A stretch of 64,000 nt of DNA. It comes from Chlorobiota bacterium. GTDB lineage: Bacteria > Bacteroidota > Ignavibacteria > Kapaibacteriales > UBA961. The first letter of the stretch is position 1, and each line of letters opens with the position of its first letter. Positions 46,985 through 56,786 of the stretch are shown here, one piece after another. Both the position numbers and the translations under genes were made by a program. The stretch is from positions 62,001-126,000 of the forward strand of contig BJGZ01000006.1 of assembly GCA_014191195.1 (NCBI GenBank), read 5' to 3'. The notes beneath the pieces were generated by a model. It was not told where the DNA came from. It ran no database searches and saw only the letters and a list, made by a program, of their open reading frames with translations.

Positions 46985-48240
46985 TAGATTATGTATATAA
47001 AAAAAGATGGGTAGCTAATTTTCTATTAGCAATTGCTAGTTTTATGACATATTCTGCTATGTATCTTATTAGAAAACCAATAAGTGCAATGCAATTTTCA
47101 GATATATCATTATTAGGTATTTCTTTAAAAGTATTATTGATTATTTCTCAGATACTTGGATACACTACTGCAAAATTTATTGGTGTTACATGGGTAAGTT
47201 CGATTGTTAAATCTAAAAGAATATTTTCTTTATTAACTCTTTTGACAGTAGGAATTTTCTCATTACTGGCTTTTGCACTGCTTCCTATTCAGTTTTCTCC
47301 GCTTGTTTTATTTGTTAATGGGCTTTCTTTAGGTTTAATATGGGGAATAGTATTTTCTTTTATTGAGGGACGTCATGCAACAGATTCAATTGGTCTTTTC
47401 TTAAGTATGAGCTTTATCTTTACAAGTGGTTTAGCTAAAAGTTTAGGGGTTTATTCTCATACTATATTACATGTTTCTGAATTATGGACGCCATTTGTAG
47501 TAGGATTAGTAGGAATTCCAGTAATTTTAATTGGCTCATATATCCTGTCTATCATTCCTCATCCTTCTAAAGAAGAAATTCTTGCTAGAAATGATAGAAC
47601 TCCAATGTCTTCGGAAGAAAGGGTTAAAATGTTTAAAGGGTTAAAAGTATCTATTATTCCTTTAACCTTACTTTATGTTATTTTAACAATTTATAGAGAC
47701 TTAAGAGACTCTTTTATGGTTGATATTTTTCATGAATTGTTAATTGATGTTCAACCATCTGTATTTACCTCAATTGAACTTGCAATTACTTTCTGTGTGG
47801 GTCTTATTCTTTTGGTCATTGCTAAAATACAATCTCATCGTAAAGCATTAATAACTCATCATATATTATTCCTTATTTCAGCTCTTATTATTGGAATCAC
47901 AACATTCCTATTAATGAATAAACAAATATCAGCAATTACTTGTATGTTCTTAACTGGATTTGCAACATATCTAGCATATGTTCCATTTAATAGTATGCTA
48001 TTTGAAAGACTTATTTCTTTGTATAAATATCAAGGTACTGTCGGCTTTCTAATATACTTCGCTGATTCTTTTGGATATTTAGGTAGTTGCATCCTTTATA
48101 TCATGTCTTCATTACTTATGGCTAAGTCAATATGGTTGCAAACATTTCTACAAACAGGGATGATATATGCTTGTATATCGCCAATTTTAATAGCTATTAG
48201 TCTATATCTAATCATTTACATAAAACCAAAATATTCTTAA
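46972..48240 (+). CDS. DUF5690 membrane transporter (MFS-like)
   Basis: 422 residues with about 12 hydrophobic helices. The start YSAMYLIRKPISAMQFSDIS, followed by SQILGYTTAKFIGVTW, resembles DUF5690, an MFS relative close to the sugar-phosphate/glycerol-phosphate antiporters (RKP motif). It overlaps the HD gene by 13 bases. It is probably the inner-membrane importer for the phosphonate, in place of an ABC system. Confidence 0.8.
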   Translation: MPKIIDYVYKKRWVANFLLAIASFMTYSAMYLIRKPISAMQFSDISLLGISLKVLLIISQILGYTTAKFIGVTWVSSIVKSKRIFSLLTLLTVGIFSLLAFALLPIQFSPLVLFVNGLSLGLIWGIVFSFIEGRHATDSIGLFLSMSFIFTSGLAKSLGVYSHTILHVSELWTPFVVGLVGIPVILIGSYILSIIPHPSKEEILARNDRTPMSSEERVKMFKGLKVSIIPLTLLYVILTIYRDLRDSFMVDIFHELLIDVQPSVFTSIELAITFCVGLILLVIAKIQSHRKALITHHILFLISALIIGITTFLLMNKQISAITCMFLTGFATYLAYVPFNSMLFERLISLYKYQGTVGFLIYFADSFGYLGSCILYIMSSLLMAKSIWLQTFLQTGMIYACISPILIAISLYLIIYIKPKYS

Positions 48241-48247
48241 AAGTACT

Positions 48248-48922
48248 ATGCATCTTCTCATATTTGATATTGATGGAACATTATGTGATACAAATTATAT
48301 AGATGAATTATGTTTAGTTCATTCAGCACAACAAGTTCTAAATATCCAGAATATTTCCTCCGATTGGAGTACTTATAAACAAAGTACAGATAGTGGAATA
48401 ATATTGGAATTAATTGAGACATTAAATCTTGATTCTGAAATTGATATGTATTCTACAGTAAAAAGATCATTTATAGAATTACTTGAAAAATATTTTTACT
48501 CAAATCCAGAGTATTTTCTTCCAATACCAGGTGCTAAAAACATTATTCCTTTATTATTAAAAGAAGGATTTGCAATTGGAATTGCTACAGGTTGTTGGCT
48601 GGATTCTGCTGTTTTAAAACTAGAAAAAGTTGGAATACAAATAAATAATATTCCTATTTGTAGTGCTGATAATGATATTGAAAGAGTTAATATTATCAAA
48701 CAATGTATTACAGATTGTAGTCTGTTCTATAATAAAGATACTTTCTCTGCTATAACGTATATTGGCGATGGTCCATGGGATTTACTGGCAGCAAAAAAAC
48801 TTGATATCAATTTCTTGGGAATTGCAAAGGGTAATCGTGCAATACTATTAAAGGAATTAGGGGCGCACAATGTATTTGAAGAATATTCCCTTATTTATGA
48901 ATATCTAATACAAAGTATCTAA
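48248..48922 (+). CDS. HAD-family phosphatase (phosphoglycolate-phosphatase-like)
   Basis: 224 residues. Nucleophile motif DIDGTLCDT (D7, D9), and IATGCWLDSAVLKLEKVGIQ and IGDGPWDLLAAKKL. Second HAD enzyme of the operon, unlike the first in having the acid/base Asp of true phosphomonoesterases. May hydrolyse a phosphorylated product of the pathway. Last gene of the operon; no terminator is seen behind it. Confidence 0.85.
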   Translation: MHLLIFDIDGTLCDTNYIDELCLVHSAQQVLNIQNISSDWSTYKQSTDSGIILELIETLNLDSEIDMYSTVKRSFIELLEKYFYSNPEYFLPIPGAKNIIPLLLKEGFAIGIATGCWLDSAVLKLEKVGIQINNIPICSADNDIERVNIIKQCITDCSLFYNKDTFSAITYIGDGPWDLLAAKKLDINFLGIAKGNRAILLKELGAHNVFEEYSLIYEYLIQSI

Positions 48923-49246
48923 CAAAGTCAAGTAAGCTATTTATATAATGTAATCGTATTAGCACAAGATATAGTAGATAAAAAAAAGGATATTTCTATG
49001 TGAATGACAGATGAAATATTTAATCGGGATATGTACAAAGTATTTCTAGTTTAGTACATTATTACATGACAATAGCAGTAATATGTTTACATATATAATG
49101 AGGAGTAAAGATATTATTATTTATTTTGTAGCGTAGAACAAAATGAAGTCTCTTTGATTCTTATATGTACGCTTATACAAGTATGATTTTTTCGTCTTCA
49201 TAATGTAAAGTTCTTTTTATTATTAACTAAAATTATTAGGTGTTAT
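48923..49246. other. Gene-free stretch after the phosphonate operon
   Basis: About 320 AT-rich bases. I see no hairpin with a T tail, no ORF and no RNA gene. Confidence 0.5.
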
Positions 49247-49750
49247 ATGAAAATTTATGTGACTAGATTTCTATGTATTGTTTTTTTTGCTTTTGTTTTC
49301 ACTGGATGTTCAGACACTAATACCCCAAATACAGATCAGCAAGCCATAGAGCAAGCTATGCAAGTATTTGTGCAAACATTAGAAGCTGGAGATATCGATA
49401 GTTCAACTATTTCTATGAAAGTGAGAACATATATTGAATCTAAGGATATTCGTTTTTTTGGTTCTACAGTTTGTTTATTGAATACAAATAAGCAGGCTAT
49501 ATTTAGTCCGTACTGGTATAAAAGTTCATTAGGTATCAAGTACAAAGATCTTGCAAGCGATACATCTTATGATATCAACAAACAAGAATGGTTACTAAAG
49601 CCAATTCAAACAAATTTAGGTGTTTGGAGCGCGCCATATTTTGATGCAGGCGGAGGAGACATATGGATGAAAACATATTCAGTCCCTGTAAAAAAAGTAG
49701 GTGTAATTGTAGCCATTGCAACAACAGATTTACAAGTTGAAAAGCCATAA
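49247..49750 (+). CDS. Cache-like sensory lipoprotein
   Basis: 167 residues with lipobox (VFTGCSD). The second half (FSPYWYKSSLGIKYKDL then WLLKPIQTNLGVWSAPYFDA and GVIVAIATTDLQ) follows the fold of a dCache ligand-binding half-domain, found usually in receptors. Here it is a free lipoprotein. The next gene encodes an adenylate cyclase without a membrane sensor, so the two may be linked, which is an inference. Confidence 0.65.
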   Translation: MKIYVTRFLCIVFFAFVFTGCSDTNTPNTDQQAIEQAMQVFVQTLEAGDIDSSTISMKVRTYIESKDIRFFGSTVCLLNTNKQAIFSPYWYKSSLGIKYKDLASDTSYDINKQEWLLKPIQTNLGVWSAPYFDAGGGDIWMKTYSVPVKKVGVIVAIATTDLQVEKP

Positions 49751-50138
49751 TTTGAAAAATAGTGCACTTAATTTAAGGTGAATGAAATCCTATATAAATA
49801 TCTGAAAACCTCCAATAAGTAGTATTGAATTTAATTTTGAAGCTTTGTCTACTGTAAAAATCTCGTATCATAATTCAGGATTTAATCTTAACAAGCGCAT
49901 ACACAATGAGTAGAAGTATCACAATGAACATTCTTAAACTGAAAGAATGGATTGGAACTATACAACTGTTTGATTGGATATTTAAGACTTTATAAAGCAC
50001 ATTATGTATTGGAATTTAATGCTGAAATGATAATTATCATTAACAAAAAACATAAAGCTATTATTTATGTGAATTAATAAAGTAAAGGGTCTAACTTTGT
50101 ATAAGAAAGAGATTTATTAATGTACAAATGCAACAATT
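49751..50138. other. Gene-free stretch before the adenylate cyclase
   Basis: About 390 bases with only a promoter candidate near 50068-50099. Nothing else recognised. Confidence 0.5.
50068..50099 (+). promoter_or_regulatory. Candidate Bacteroidota promoter of the cyclase gene
   Basis: TGTG at 50068-50071 (one base off TTTG), 20 bases, TAACTTTG at 50092-50099. ATG follows 40 bases downstream. Confidence 0.45.
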
Positions 50139-52088
50139 ATGTCCGTGATTACAATTAAAGAACAATGTGATAATGCCTGGAAAATGATTAATTCGGGTGA
50201 TTTCATTGGAGCAGAACATGTTGCTAATGCTATGCTTGCAGATCTTGGAAAGAATCCAGAAAAAAATGATGATGTATTCAGGATTTATGATGTTTTAGCA
50301 TTCTCTTATATCTATCGAGGTATGCCAAAAGATGCATTAGCATACACATTTATTATGTCTGACATAGCAGACTTTCTACAAAATCCATCGTATCAGTTTA
50401 AGTCAAATAATATACTATGCCTATTGCATCAAGAGATGTCTTTAATAGATAAAGCCTTGGAATATGGAAATAGAGCATATCAGCTTGCAACAGAATCAAA
50501 TAACAAAAAAAATCTGTCTACAATCACAGGTAATTTAGGGCTCATCTATTCCAGTGCCAGTAATGATCAATTAGCATTAACATATCTATTCGAGGCAGAA
50601 CAAACTGCCAAAACACTGGATTGGAAAGATCATCTCGCCACCATTTATGGAAATATTGCTAATGTTTTTTCTAAACATTCAGATTATGTACGTTCCTTAG
50701 AATATTTTCAATATTCTTTGGAGATCCATGAAGCAAATAATAATATAAAAGAAAAGGGAAGAGTTCTCGGAAATCTTGCTGTTGTATACCTAGCCCTATC
50801 AGATTTCCCTCGAGCAATTAGTTATTTTGAACAAGCACTTGAAATCCACGAAGCTGTAGATTATAAAAGAGGTGTGTTGAGCTGGGCGGCTGGTTTAGGT
50901 GATACATATAAAGATGTGGGTGACTTCTCTGCAAGCATGAAATATTATAATAAAGTTATTGAGGTAAACAAAGATGTAGATGATAAAGCAATGGAAGCCA
51001 AAATACATAATAGTTTGGGTGACTTAGCTTTATTGGGCGGTACTTATGAAGACGCATTTTTGAAATATTCATGTTCATTAGAACTGTTCAATACAATACA
51101 TAGTAAACAAGGAATGTTAGAAACTACAATCAGCTTGGCATCTTTATATTCCAATCCACTTGCATCCTATTTTCATCCCGAAAAAGCTATAGATACTCTA
51201 AACGAAAGTATTACAATTTGTAAGACATTGCAATTAAAAGCAAGTGAAATGAATTGTTATAAAATATTAGCAGAATTATATGAATATCTAAAAGACTGGG
51301 AAAATACTACGATATTCTATAAACAATATTTTATACTAAAAGACGAGATTTATAGTAGAGATGCAGAAGAAAGAGCCAATAATTTTGATTTTCAAAGAAT
51401 TACTGACAAAGCTGAAAAGGAAAAACAAATTGAATTAGTAAAGCTTCGAGAAAAAGAAAATTTATTACATGATATATTACCATCCGGAATTGCTGATCGT
51501 ATAGTGCTTGGAGAAAAAACAATTGCTGATTTTAAAGATAATGTGTCTGTAATCTTTATGGATATTGTTGGGTTTACTCCAATTAGCCAAGCACTGTCCG
51601 CAGAAATTATTGTTGAAACATTAAATTCTTTGTATTCAAAATTTGACGATATAGCACAAACATTTGGAATTGAAAAGATAAAAACAATCGGAGATGCATA
51701 TATGGCAGCTTGTGGCATCTTAGATGAAGATCTTGAACATAAAGAAAAAATGGTTGCCTTTGCTTTTTCTGCCCTCGATATCGCACAAACAATTTCTTTT
51801 GCTGATACATATCCAATTTCATTAAGAATAGGAATACATTCAGGGAAAGTTATGGCTGGAATTATTGGTAATAAAAGATTTACCTTTGATATTTGGGGTG
51901 ATGCTGTGAATGTTGCCGCTAGACTTGAACAAAGTAGCGAGGCAAATAAGATTCATGTATCTCATGATTTTCTAAGTAATTTTAATGAACATAATTCATA
52001 TCTACAATGTAAAGCCTTAAGCAGAGGCGAAGTAAATATCAAGGGTAAAGGACAATTGAAAACATATTTTCTACAGAAAATGGAGTAA
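50139..52088 (+). CDS. TPR-containing class III adenylate cyclase
   Basis: 649 residues. About six to seven TPR repeats (residues 30-400, e.g. TITGNLGLIYSSASNDQLAL) and a helical linker (KEKQIELVKLREKENLLHDI) feed into a class III cyclase domain (about 468-645): metal Asp in VIFMDIVGFTPIS, EKIKTIGDAYMAACG with the substrate Lys, and FDIWGDAVNVAARLEQSS with the adenine-specifying Asp. Makes cAMP. No transmembrane segment, so the signal probably comes through protein partners bound by the TPRs. Confidence 0.92.
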   Translation: MSVITIKEQCDNAWKMINSGDFIGAEHVANAMLADLGKNPEKNDDVFRIYDVLAFSYIYRGMPKDALAYTFIMSDIADFLQNPSYQFKSNNILCLLHQEMSLIDKALEYGNRAYQLATESNNKKNLSTITGNLGLIYSSASNDQLALTYLFEAEQTAKTLDWKDHLATIYGNIANVFSKHSDYVRSLEYFQYSLEIHEANNNIKEKGRVLGNLAVVYLALSDFPRAISYFEQALEIHEAVDYKRGVLSWAAGLGDTYKDVGDFSASMKYYNKVIEVNKDVDDKAMEAKIHNSLGDLALLGGTYEDAFLKYSCSLELFNTIHSKQGMLETTISLASLYSNPLASYFHPEKAIDTLNESITICKTLQLKASEMNCYKILAELYEYLKDWENTTIFYKQYFILKDEIYSRDAEERANNFDFQRITDKAEKEKQIELVKLREKENLLHDILPSGIADRIVLGEKTIADFKDNVSVIFMDIVGFTPISQALSAEIIVETLNSLYSKFDDIAQTFGIEKIKTIGDAYMAACGILDEDLEHKEKMVAFAFSALDIAQTISFADTYPISLRIGIHSGKVMAGIIGNKRFTFDIWGDAVNVAARLEQSSEANKIHVSHDFLSNFNEHNSYLQCKALSRGEVNIKGKGQLKTYFLQKME

Positions 52089-52166
52089 ATATTTCTGTAT
52101 TTTTGATAGGTATGTTTGTTACCAAGTTTGATACATAATCATTTTAATATAATTCTGGAATTTATT

Positions 52167-53144
52167 ATGAAATCTTTTTTATCCTTATTGCTATGCAGTA
52201 TGTTCTTTTTAGTAGGTTGTTCTGAAGAAACAATTAATACAAGCATAACTCAAAATGATGAAGATGTATTGTCTAAAAGAGTATGTTTTACCTATGAGGT
52301 ATTACAACAACAATTACAACAAGATCCATCTTTGGCAATTCGAATGCAGCAAATCGAAGATTTTACAGAGAGATTTACAAAAGACAAATCTCCTGCATCA
52401 TTGCGATTATTGGGTGATACTTTAGAAATACCAATAATAGTTAATGTATTATATAAAACTACTGTCCAAAATATTTCTTCTGCTCAAATTCAATCACAGA
52501 TTACTGCACTAAATAATGATTTTGAAGCCTTAAATACAGATTATAATCTAACTCCATCTGTATTTCAATCATTAAGAGCTGGTAATACTAAAATTAGATT
52601 TGTTTTAGATGGAATTATTAGAAAGTCAACTACTAAAACAGGTTGGTCTGCAGATAATTCAATGAAATCAACTGCTAAAGGTGGCATTAGTCCAAGCTCT
52701 CCAACTACAAAATTAAATATTTGGATATGCAATCTTAGTGGTGGTATACTGGGATATGCTCAGTTTCCAGGAGGAAGCTCTACAACAGATGGTGTAGTGA
52801 TAGATGATAATGCATTTGGAACAACAGGTACAGTTCAAGCCCCCTTTAATAAAGGGAGGACGGCTACTCATGAAGTTGGCCATTGGATGAATTTAAGACA
52901 TATCTGGGGAGATGCAAACTGTGGAAGTGATTTAGTTTCAGATACGCCAAATCATAATTCTGAAAATTATGGATGTCCAATATATCCACATTATAGTACA
53001 TGCTCTGGTAAACCTGTAGAAATGACTATGAATTATATGGATTATTCTGATGATGCTTGTATGTATATGTTTACTTCAGGACAAAAAACCAGAATGAGGG
53101 CTATATTTGCTTCGGGTGGTCCAAGATATAGTTTCGGACAATAA
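52167..53144 (+). CDS. M43 (pappalysin-type) zinc metalloprotease lipoprotein
   Basis: 325 residues from ATG 52167 (MKSFLSLLLCSMFFLVGC, lipobox). Zinc motif HEVGHWMNLRHIWGD (H235, E236, H239, H245) and Met-turn MTMNYMDYSDD define the M43 cytophagalysin group. Secreted or cell-surface protease; no T9SS domain is attached, the lipid anchor replaces it. A strong bidirectional terminator follows. Confidence 0.9.
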   Translation: MKSFLSLLLCSMFFLVGCSEETINTSITQNDEDVLSKRVCFTYEVLQQQLQQDPSLAIRMQQIEDFTERFTKDKSPASLRLLGDTLEIPIIVNVLYKTTVQNISSAQIQSQITALNNDFEALNTDYNLTPSVFQSLRAGNTKIRFVLDGIIRKSTTKTGWSADNSMKSTAKGGISPSSPTTKLNIWICNLSGGILGYAQFPGGSSTTDGVVIDDNAFGTTGTVQAPFNKGRTATHEVGHWMNLRHIWGDANCGSDLVSDTPNHNSENYGCPIYPHYSTCSGKPVEMTMNYMDYSDDACMYMFTSGQKTRMRAIFASGGPRYSFGQ

Positions 53145-53161
53145 AAACAATTAAAAAAAAT

Positions 53162-53195
53162 AAAGGGATGCAAATCGATTTTTGCATCCCTTTTA
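53162..53195. terminator. Bidirectional terminator between convergent genes
   Basis: AAAGGGATGCAAA (53162-53174) pairs perfectly with TTTGCATCCCTTT (53181-53193). It serves the protease gene and the convergent Bor-like gene. Confidence 0.88.
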
Positions 53196-53211
53196 TAATA
53201 TATGTCAAGTC

Positions 53212-53505
53212 TTACCTAACTATAGTCACAGTATTTGGTGAGTAAATACCACCTGTAAATGAGTTTATCAGACCATCTAAAAATGAATGTTCAATTGTTA
53301 CTGAATAATCAGTTGCACCTCTAGACATTTCTTTTACATTGGCAGTACTTAGTGGAACTAATCCTAGAATTAAATAATGATTCTTCTTTGATTCAGAAAC
53401 ACCAAGTTTTGCACCTTGACCTACATCAAAACTCATTACATAACAAGATGATAATGTAATTGTTAATAGGATTGCGATAACAGCAGATTGCAACAATGTT
53501 TTCAT
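53212..53505 (-). CDS. Bor/Iss-like small lipoprotein
   Basis: 97 residues from ATG 53505 (MKTLLQSAVIAILLTITLSS, lipobox LSSC); the frame extends to 53604 but the signal peptide fixes the start. NHYLILGLVPLSTANVKEMS and a C-terminal FLDGLINSFTGGIYSPNTVT match the lambda Bor / Iss family of surface lipoproteins. Convergent with the protease gene. Confidence 0.8.
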   Translation of the reverse strand: MKTLLQSAVIAILLTITLSSCYVMSFDVGQGAKLGVSESKKNHYLILGLVPLSTANVKEMSRGATDYSVTIEHSFLDGLINSFTGGIYSPNTVTIVR

Positions 53506-53696
53506 AACACACCTAATTAGATAAATAAAAAAATAAATTTTTACAAAATTAAAAAAAAAAAGGGAATTCCTTTGCAAAATATTATTATACATTTCTTCGG
53601 TCACTTATACGTATGTGCTATGTGCTAAAATGTATAGTCAATGCACTATAGACCAATTAAAAACGTCGAAGGCGTTCATTATAATAATTGGATTAT

Positions 53697-54410
53697 ATGA
53701 TACATTTAGCCGTAAACATAGATCATATTGCTACAGTAAGAAATGCACGTGGTTTTACAGAGCCCGACCCCGTTCAAGCAGCTTTAATTGCTGAAAAGGC
53801 GGGAGCATCAGGAATTGTATGCCATTTAAGGGAAGATAGAAGGCACATCAAAGACAAAGATGTATTTGCATTAAAAGATGCTATTTCTACAAAGCTAGAC
53901 TTTGAGATGGCTGCTACTGATGAGATTATAGATATCGCATTACAGTTAAAACCTTATTTAGTGACAATTGTTCCTGAAAAAAGGATGGAATTAACTACCG
54001 AGGGAGGCTTAGATATTTATCATCAAAAAGCCAGATATAAAGATCTTACTAAAAGGTTTCAAGACAATGGAATTAAAGTAAGTTACTTTATAGAAGCAAG
54101 TGAAGAACAAATATATACAGCAGCAGAAATTCAAGCAGATATTATAGAATTACATACTGGCCATTATGCTGAATCATCTAATGCAATTATCAGACAACAA
54201 TCACTAGAATTGCTCATCACAGGTGGAACATTAGCCCATTCTTTAGGACTTCAAGTAACAGCAGGCCATGGACTCAATTATCATAATATCATTCCAATTA
54301 AAGAAATACCTGGTTTGATTGAAGTAAGTATTGGTCATGCATTAATATCAAAAGCATTGTTCTCAGGAATGGAAAATGCTGTTAAGGATATGTTAAAACT
54401 ATTGTCATAA
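53697..54410 (+). CDS. pdxJ: Pyridoxine 5'-phosphate synthase
   Basis: 237 residues from ATG 53697 (MIHLAVNIDHIATVRNARGF). Condenses 1-deoxyxylulose 5-phosphate with 3-amino-2-oxopropyl phosphate in vitamin B6 synthesis. Motifs HLREDRRHI, VTIVPEKRMELTTEGGLDI, ELHTGHYAE and AGHGLNYHNI are standard. Stands alone. Confidence 0.96.
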   Translation: MIHLAVNIDHIATVRNARGFTEPDPVQAALIAEKAGASGIVCHLREDRRHIKDKDVFALKDAISTKLDFEMAATDEIIDIALQLKPYLVTIVPEKRMELTTEGGLDIYHQKARYKDLTKRFQDNGIKVSYFIEASEEQIYTAAEIQADIIELHTGHYAESSNAIIRQQSLELLITGGTLAHSLGLQVTAGHGLNYHNIIPIKEIPGLIEVSIGHALISKALFSGMENAVKDMLKLLS

Positions 54411-54482
54411 TGAACTCTTATCAAGTGTAATTAGTTTTAAATATCTTGATAGATTTTAATATTTTTCACTATCACAAATTAA

Positions 54483-56786
54483 ATGACTCATTTACATTCT
54501 CATCGATTTTTTACAACATATATATTTTTTTCACTCTTACTGTTTCACTGTACTTCTTTCGCAAAAATTGAGCCTGCAAATACTACTGGTTCAATTACAG
54601 GATATGTGATTGATAGTGAGAGTAAAGAGCCATTAATTAGGGTTGCTGTTTCTGTAAAAGGAACAAAACTTGGAACATATACCAATAAAAACGGTTTCTA
54701 TACTATCAAGAATATTGTTTCAGGTAAAGCAAAAATTCAATTATCAAGTGTTGGTTATGCAAAACAAATAAAAGAAATAGAAATTAAAGAAGGGGAGGGA
54801 ATCAAAGTAAACATTTCCTTGCAGAAAGCAGCAATGGAAACCGAACAAGTTAGAGTAGAAGCAGAAAGAGAAGTAGAAAAAAGAGAAATTTCAATAAGTA
54901 GAATCAATATACCGATGGAACAACTTACACAGCTAAGAATTGGTGGCGAAGCTGATGTATTTAGAGCATTGCAATTCTTACCTGGAGTTCTTACTTCATC
55001 TCAAATATCAAGCGGTTTATATGTAAGGGGTGGATCTCCAGATCAAAATCTAGTTTTATTAGATGGATCAACAGTGTATAATCCATCGCATTTATTTGGT
55101 TTTATATCTGCTTTTAACCCAGATGCCATAAAAGACGTTGAGTTAATTAAAGGTGGATATCCAGCAGAATATGGATCTAGGCTTTCTGCGGTCCTAAATC
55201 TTACCCAAAAAGATGGTAATAAAGAACATTATGAAGGTCTTCTCTCTGCCGGAATCATATCTTCTAGGGGTTCTTTGCAAGGGCCATTAGGAGATGGTGC
55301 CTTTTTTATTGGCGCTAGAAGAACCTATCTGGATTTGATTTTAAATGCATTACCTGAAGACCCAACAAGCCCATTACCTAATTTTAATTTTTATGATTTA
55401 AATGCAAAAGTATCGCAAGTACTTGGTGAAAACGATCGAGTTTTTGCAAGTGGATTTATTAGTGCAGATAAATTGATTTTAAATGGCCCAGGTATAGATT
55501 TTGAAATTGGTATTGGAAATGTATCAGGATCTGCTCGTTGGACCCATGTATTTGGTGATGACTTATTTTCTGAAGTAAATATTAGTGGAAGTAAATATGC
55601 AAGCTCTTTTAATGGTAATAATGGTGGATTTAGTTTTGGTATAGAAAATTCTATTAAGGACTATACATTTAGAACACAATTAGAATGGTTTGCATCAGAA
55701 GATGTAACGATAAAATCTGGATATGAAGGAACCAAATTTGAATTCGGATATAAGCAAAACTTTACTGGAAATGCCGATACAACTGCACAAAGCGGTACTG
55801 TAAGTGAAGGTGGTTTAACAAATCTTACAGTTGTTGATTATACACATGCCTTTTTTTCTCAAGCGAATTATAGAATTTCAGATTTATTATCTGTTCAAGC
55901 TGGCTTTCGATTTAATTATTGGGATTCTAGTAAAATATCAACCTTAGACCCCCGATTAGCTATTCGCTGGCAAGCCCAAGAGAACTTTGTTGTCAAAGCA
56001 TCTTGGGGAATATTCCATCAATATCTGCGTTTAGCTACGCAGCCTGATTTTACGTTTTTTGATACATGGTTACCTACAGATCAATCCGTGCCCGCAAGTA
56101 AAGCTACTCACTATATCCTAAGTTTTGAAACTCAACCATTTGATGGATATGATTTAAATGTTGATTTTTATTATAAAGACTTAAAAAATATTAGTGAATT
56201 AAATGCCACAAATACTCGTGGAGTAAAAGTAAGTGATGTGTTTTATAATGGAAATGGCCAAGCTTATGGGGCAGAGTTCTTCCTGCAAAAAAAGATGGGG
56301 AAATTTACAGGATGGCTAGGTTATGGTCTAGGTTATGTATTTGGTCAATTTGATAGTGTTAATCAAGGACGTGAATTCAGACCAAAATACGATAGAAGAC
56401 ATGATATCAAAGTTGTTGGGATGTATCGTCTTAATGAAACATGGGAATTCGGGGCCACTTTTACCTATCAAACTGGTCAGTCTTATACAGGAGCAACCTC
56501 TAGATTTGCTACCCGTAAACCAGATGAAACGGTAAATTCTCCACATATTATCCCCGGTGATCGTTATGGATTAAGATTGCCAAATACTCATCAGCTCAAT
56601 TTTAATGTAAATTATATTACCACATTATGGGGCTTGCCAGCAAGAGTGATGCTAGATATCTATAATGTATATTCAAGAAGAGATATTTGGTTTAGATTTT
56701 ATGATACATCTAAAGATATCACAACAGTAACTGATATCCGATTATTACCCATATTGCCAACAGTAGCTTTAGAGGTTAAATTTTAA
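54483..56786 (+). CDS. TonB-dependent receptor with carboxypeptidase-regulatory-like domain
   Basis: 767 residues: signal peptide, CarboxypepD_reg-like domain (GSITGYVIDSESKEPLIRV), plug (LVLLDGSTVYNPSHLFGFIS, PAEYGSRLSAVLN) and barrel. Paired with a DUF4249 lipoprotein whose ATG overlaps its stop codon, a recurrent Bacteroidota pair presumed to import an unknown substrate. Confidence 0.92.
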   Translation: MTHLHSHRFFTTYIFFSLLLFHCTSFAKIEPANTTGSITGYVIDSESKEPLIRVAVSVKGTKLGTYTNKNGFYTIKNIVSGKAKIQLSSVGYAKQIKEIEIKEGEGIKVNISLQKAAMETEQVRVEAEREVEKREISISRINIPMEQLTQLRIGGEADVFRALQFLPGVLTSSQISSGLYVRGGSPDQNLVLLDGSTVYNPSHLFGFISAFNPDAIKDVELIKGGYPAEYGSRLSAVLNLTQKDGNKEHYEGLLSAGIISSRGSLQGPLGDGAFFIGARRTYLDLILNALPEDPTSPLPNFNFYDLNAKVSQVLGENDRVFASGFISADKLILNGPGIDFEIGIGNVSGSARWTHVFGDDLFSEVNISGSKYASSFNGNNGGFSFGIENSIKDYTFRTQLEWFASEDVTIKSGYEGTKFEFGYKQNFTGNADTTAQSGTVSEGGLTNLTVVDYTHAFFSQANYRISDLLSVQAGFRFNYWDSSKISTLDPRLAIRWQAQENFVVKASWGIFHQYLRLATQPDFTFFDTWLPTDQSVPASKATHYILSFETQPFDGYDLNVDFYYKDLKNISELNATNTRGVKVSDVFYNGNGQAYGAEFFLQKKMGKFTGWLGYGLGYVFGQFDSVNQGREFRPKYDRRHDIKVVGMYRLNETWEFGATFTYQTGQSYTGATSRFATRKPDETVNSPHIIPGDRYGLRLPNTHQLNFNVNYITTLWGLPARVMLDIYNVYSRRDIWFRFYDTSKDITTVTDIRLLPILPTVALEVKF

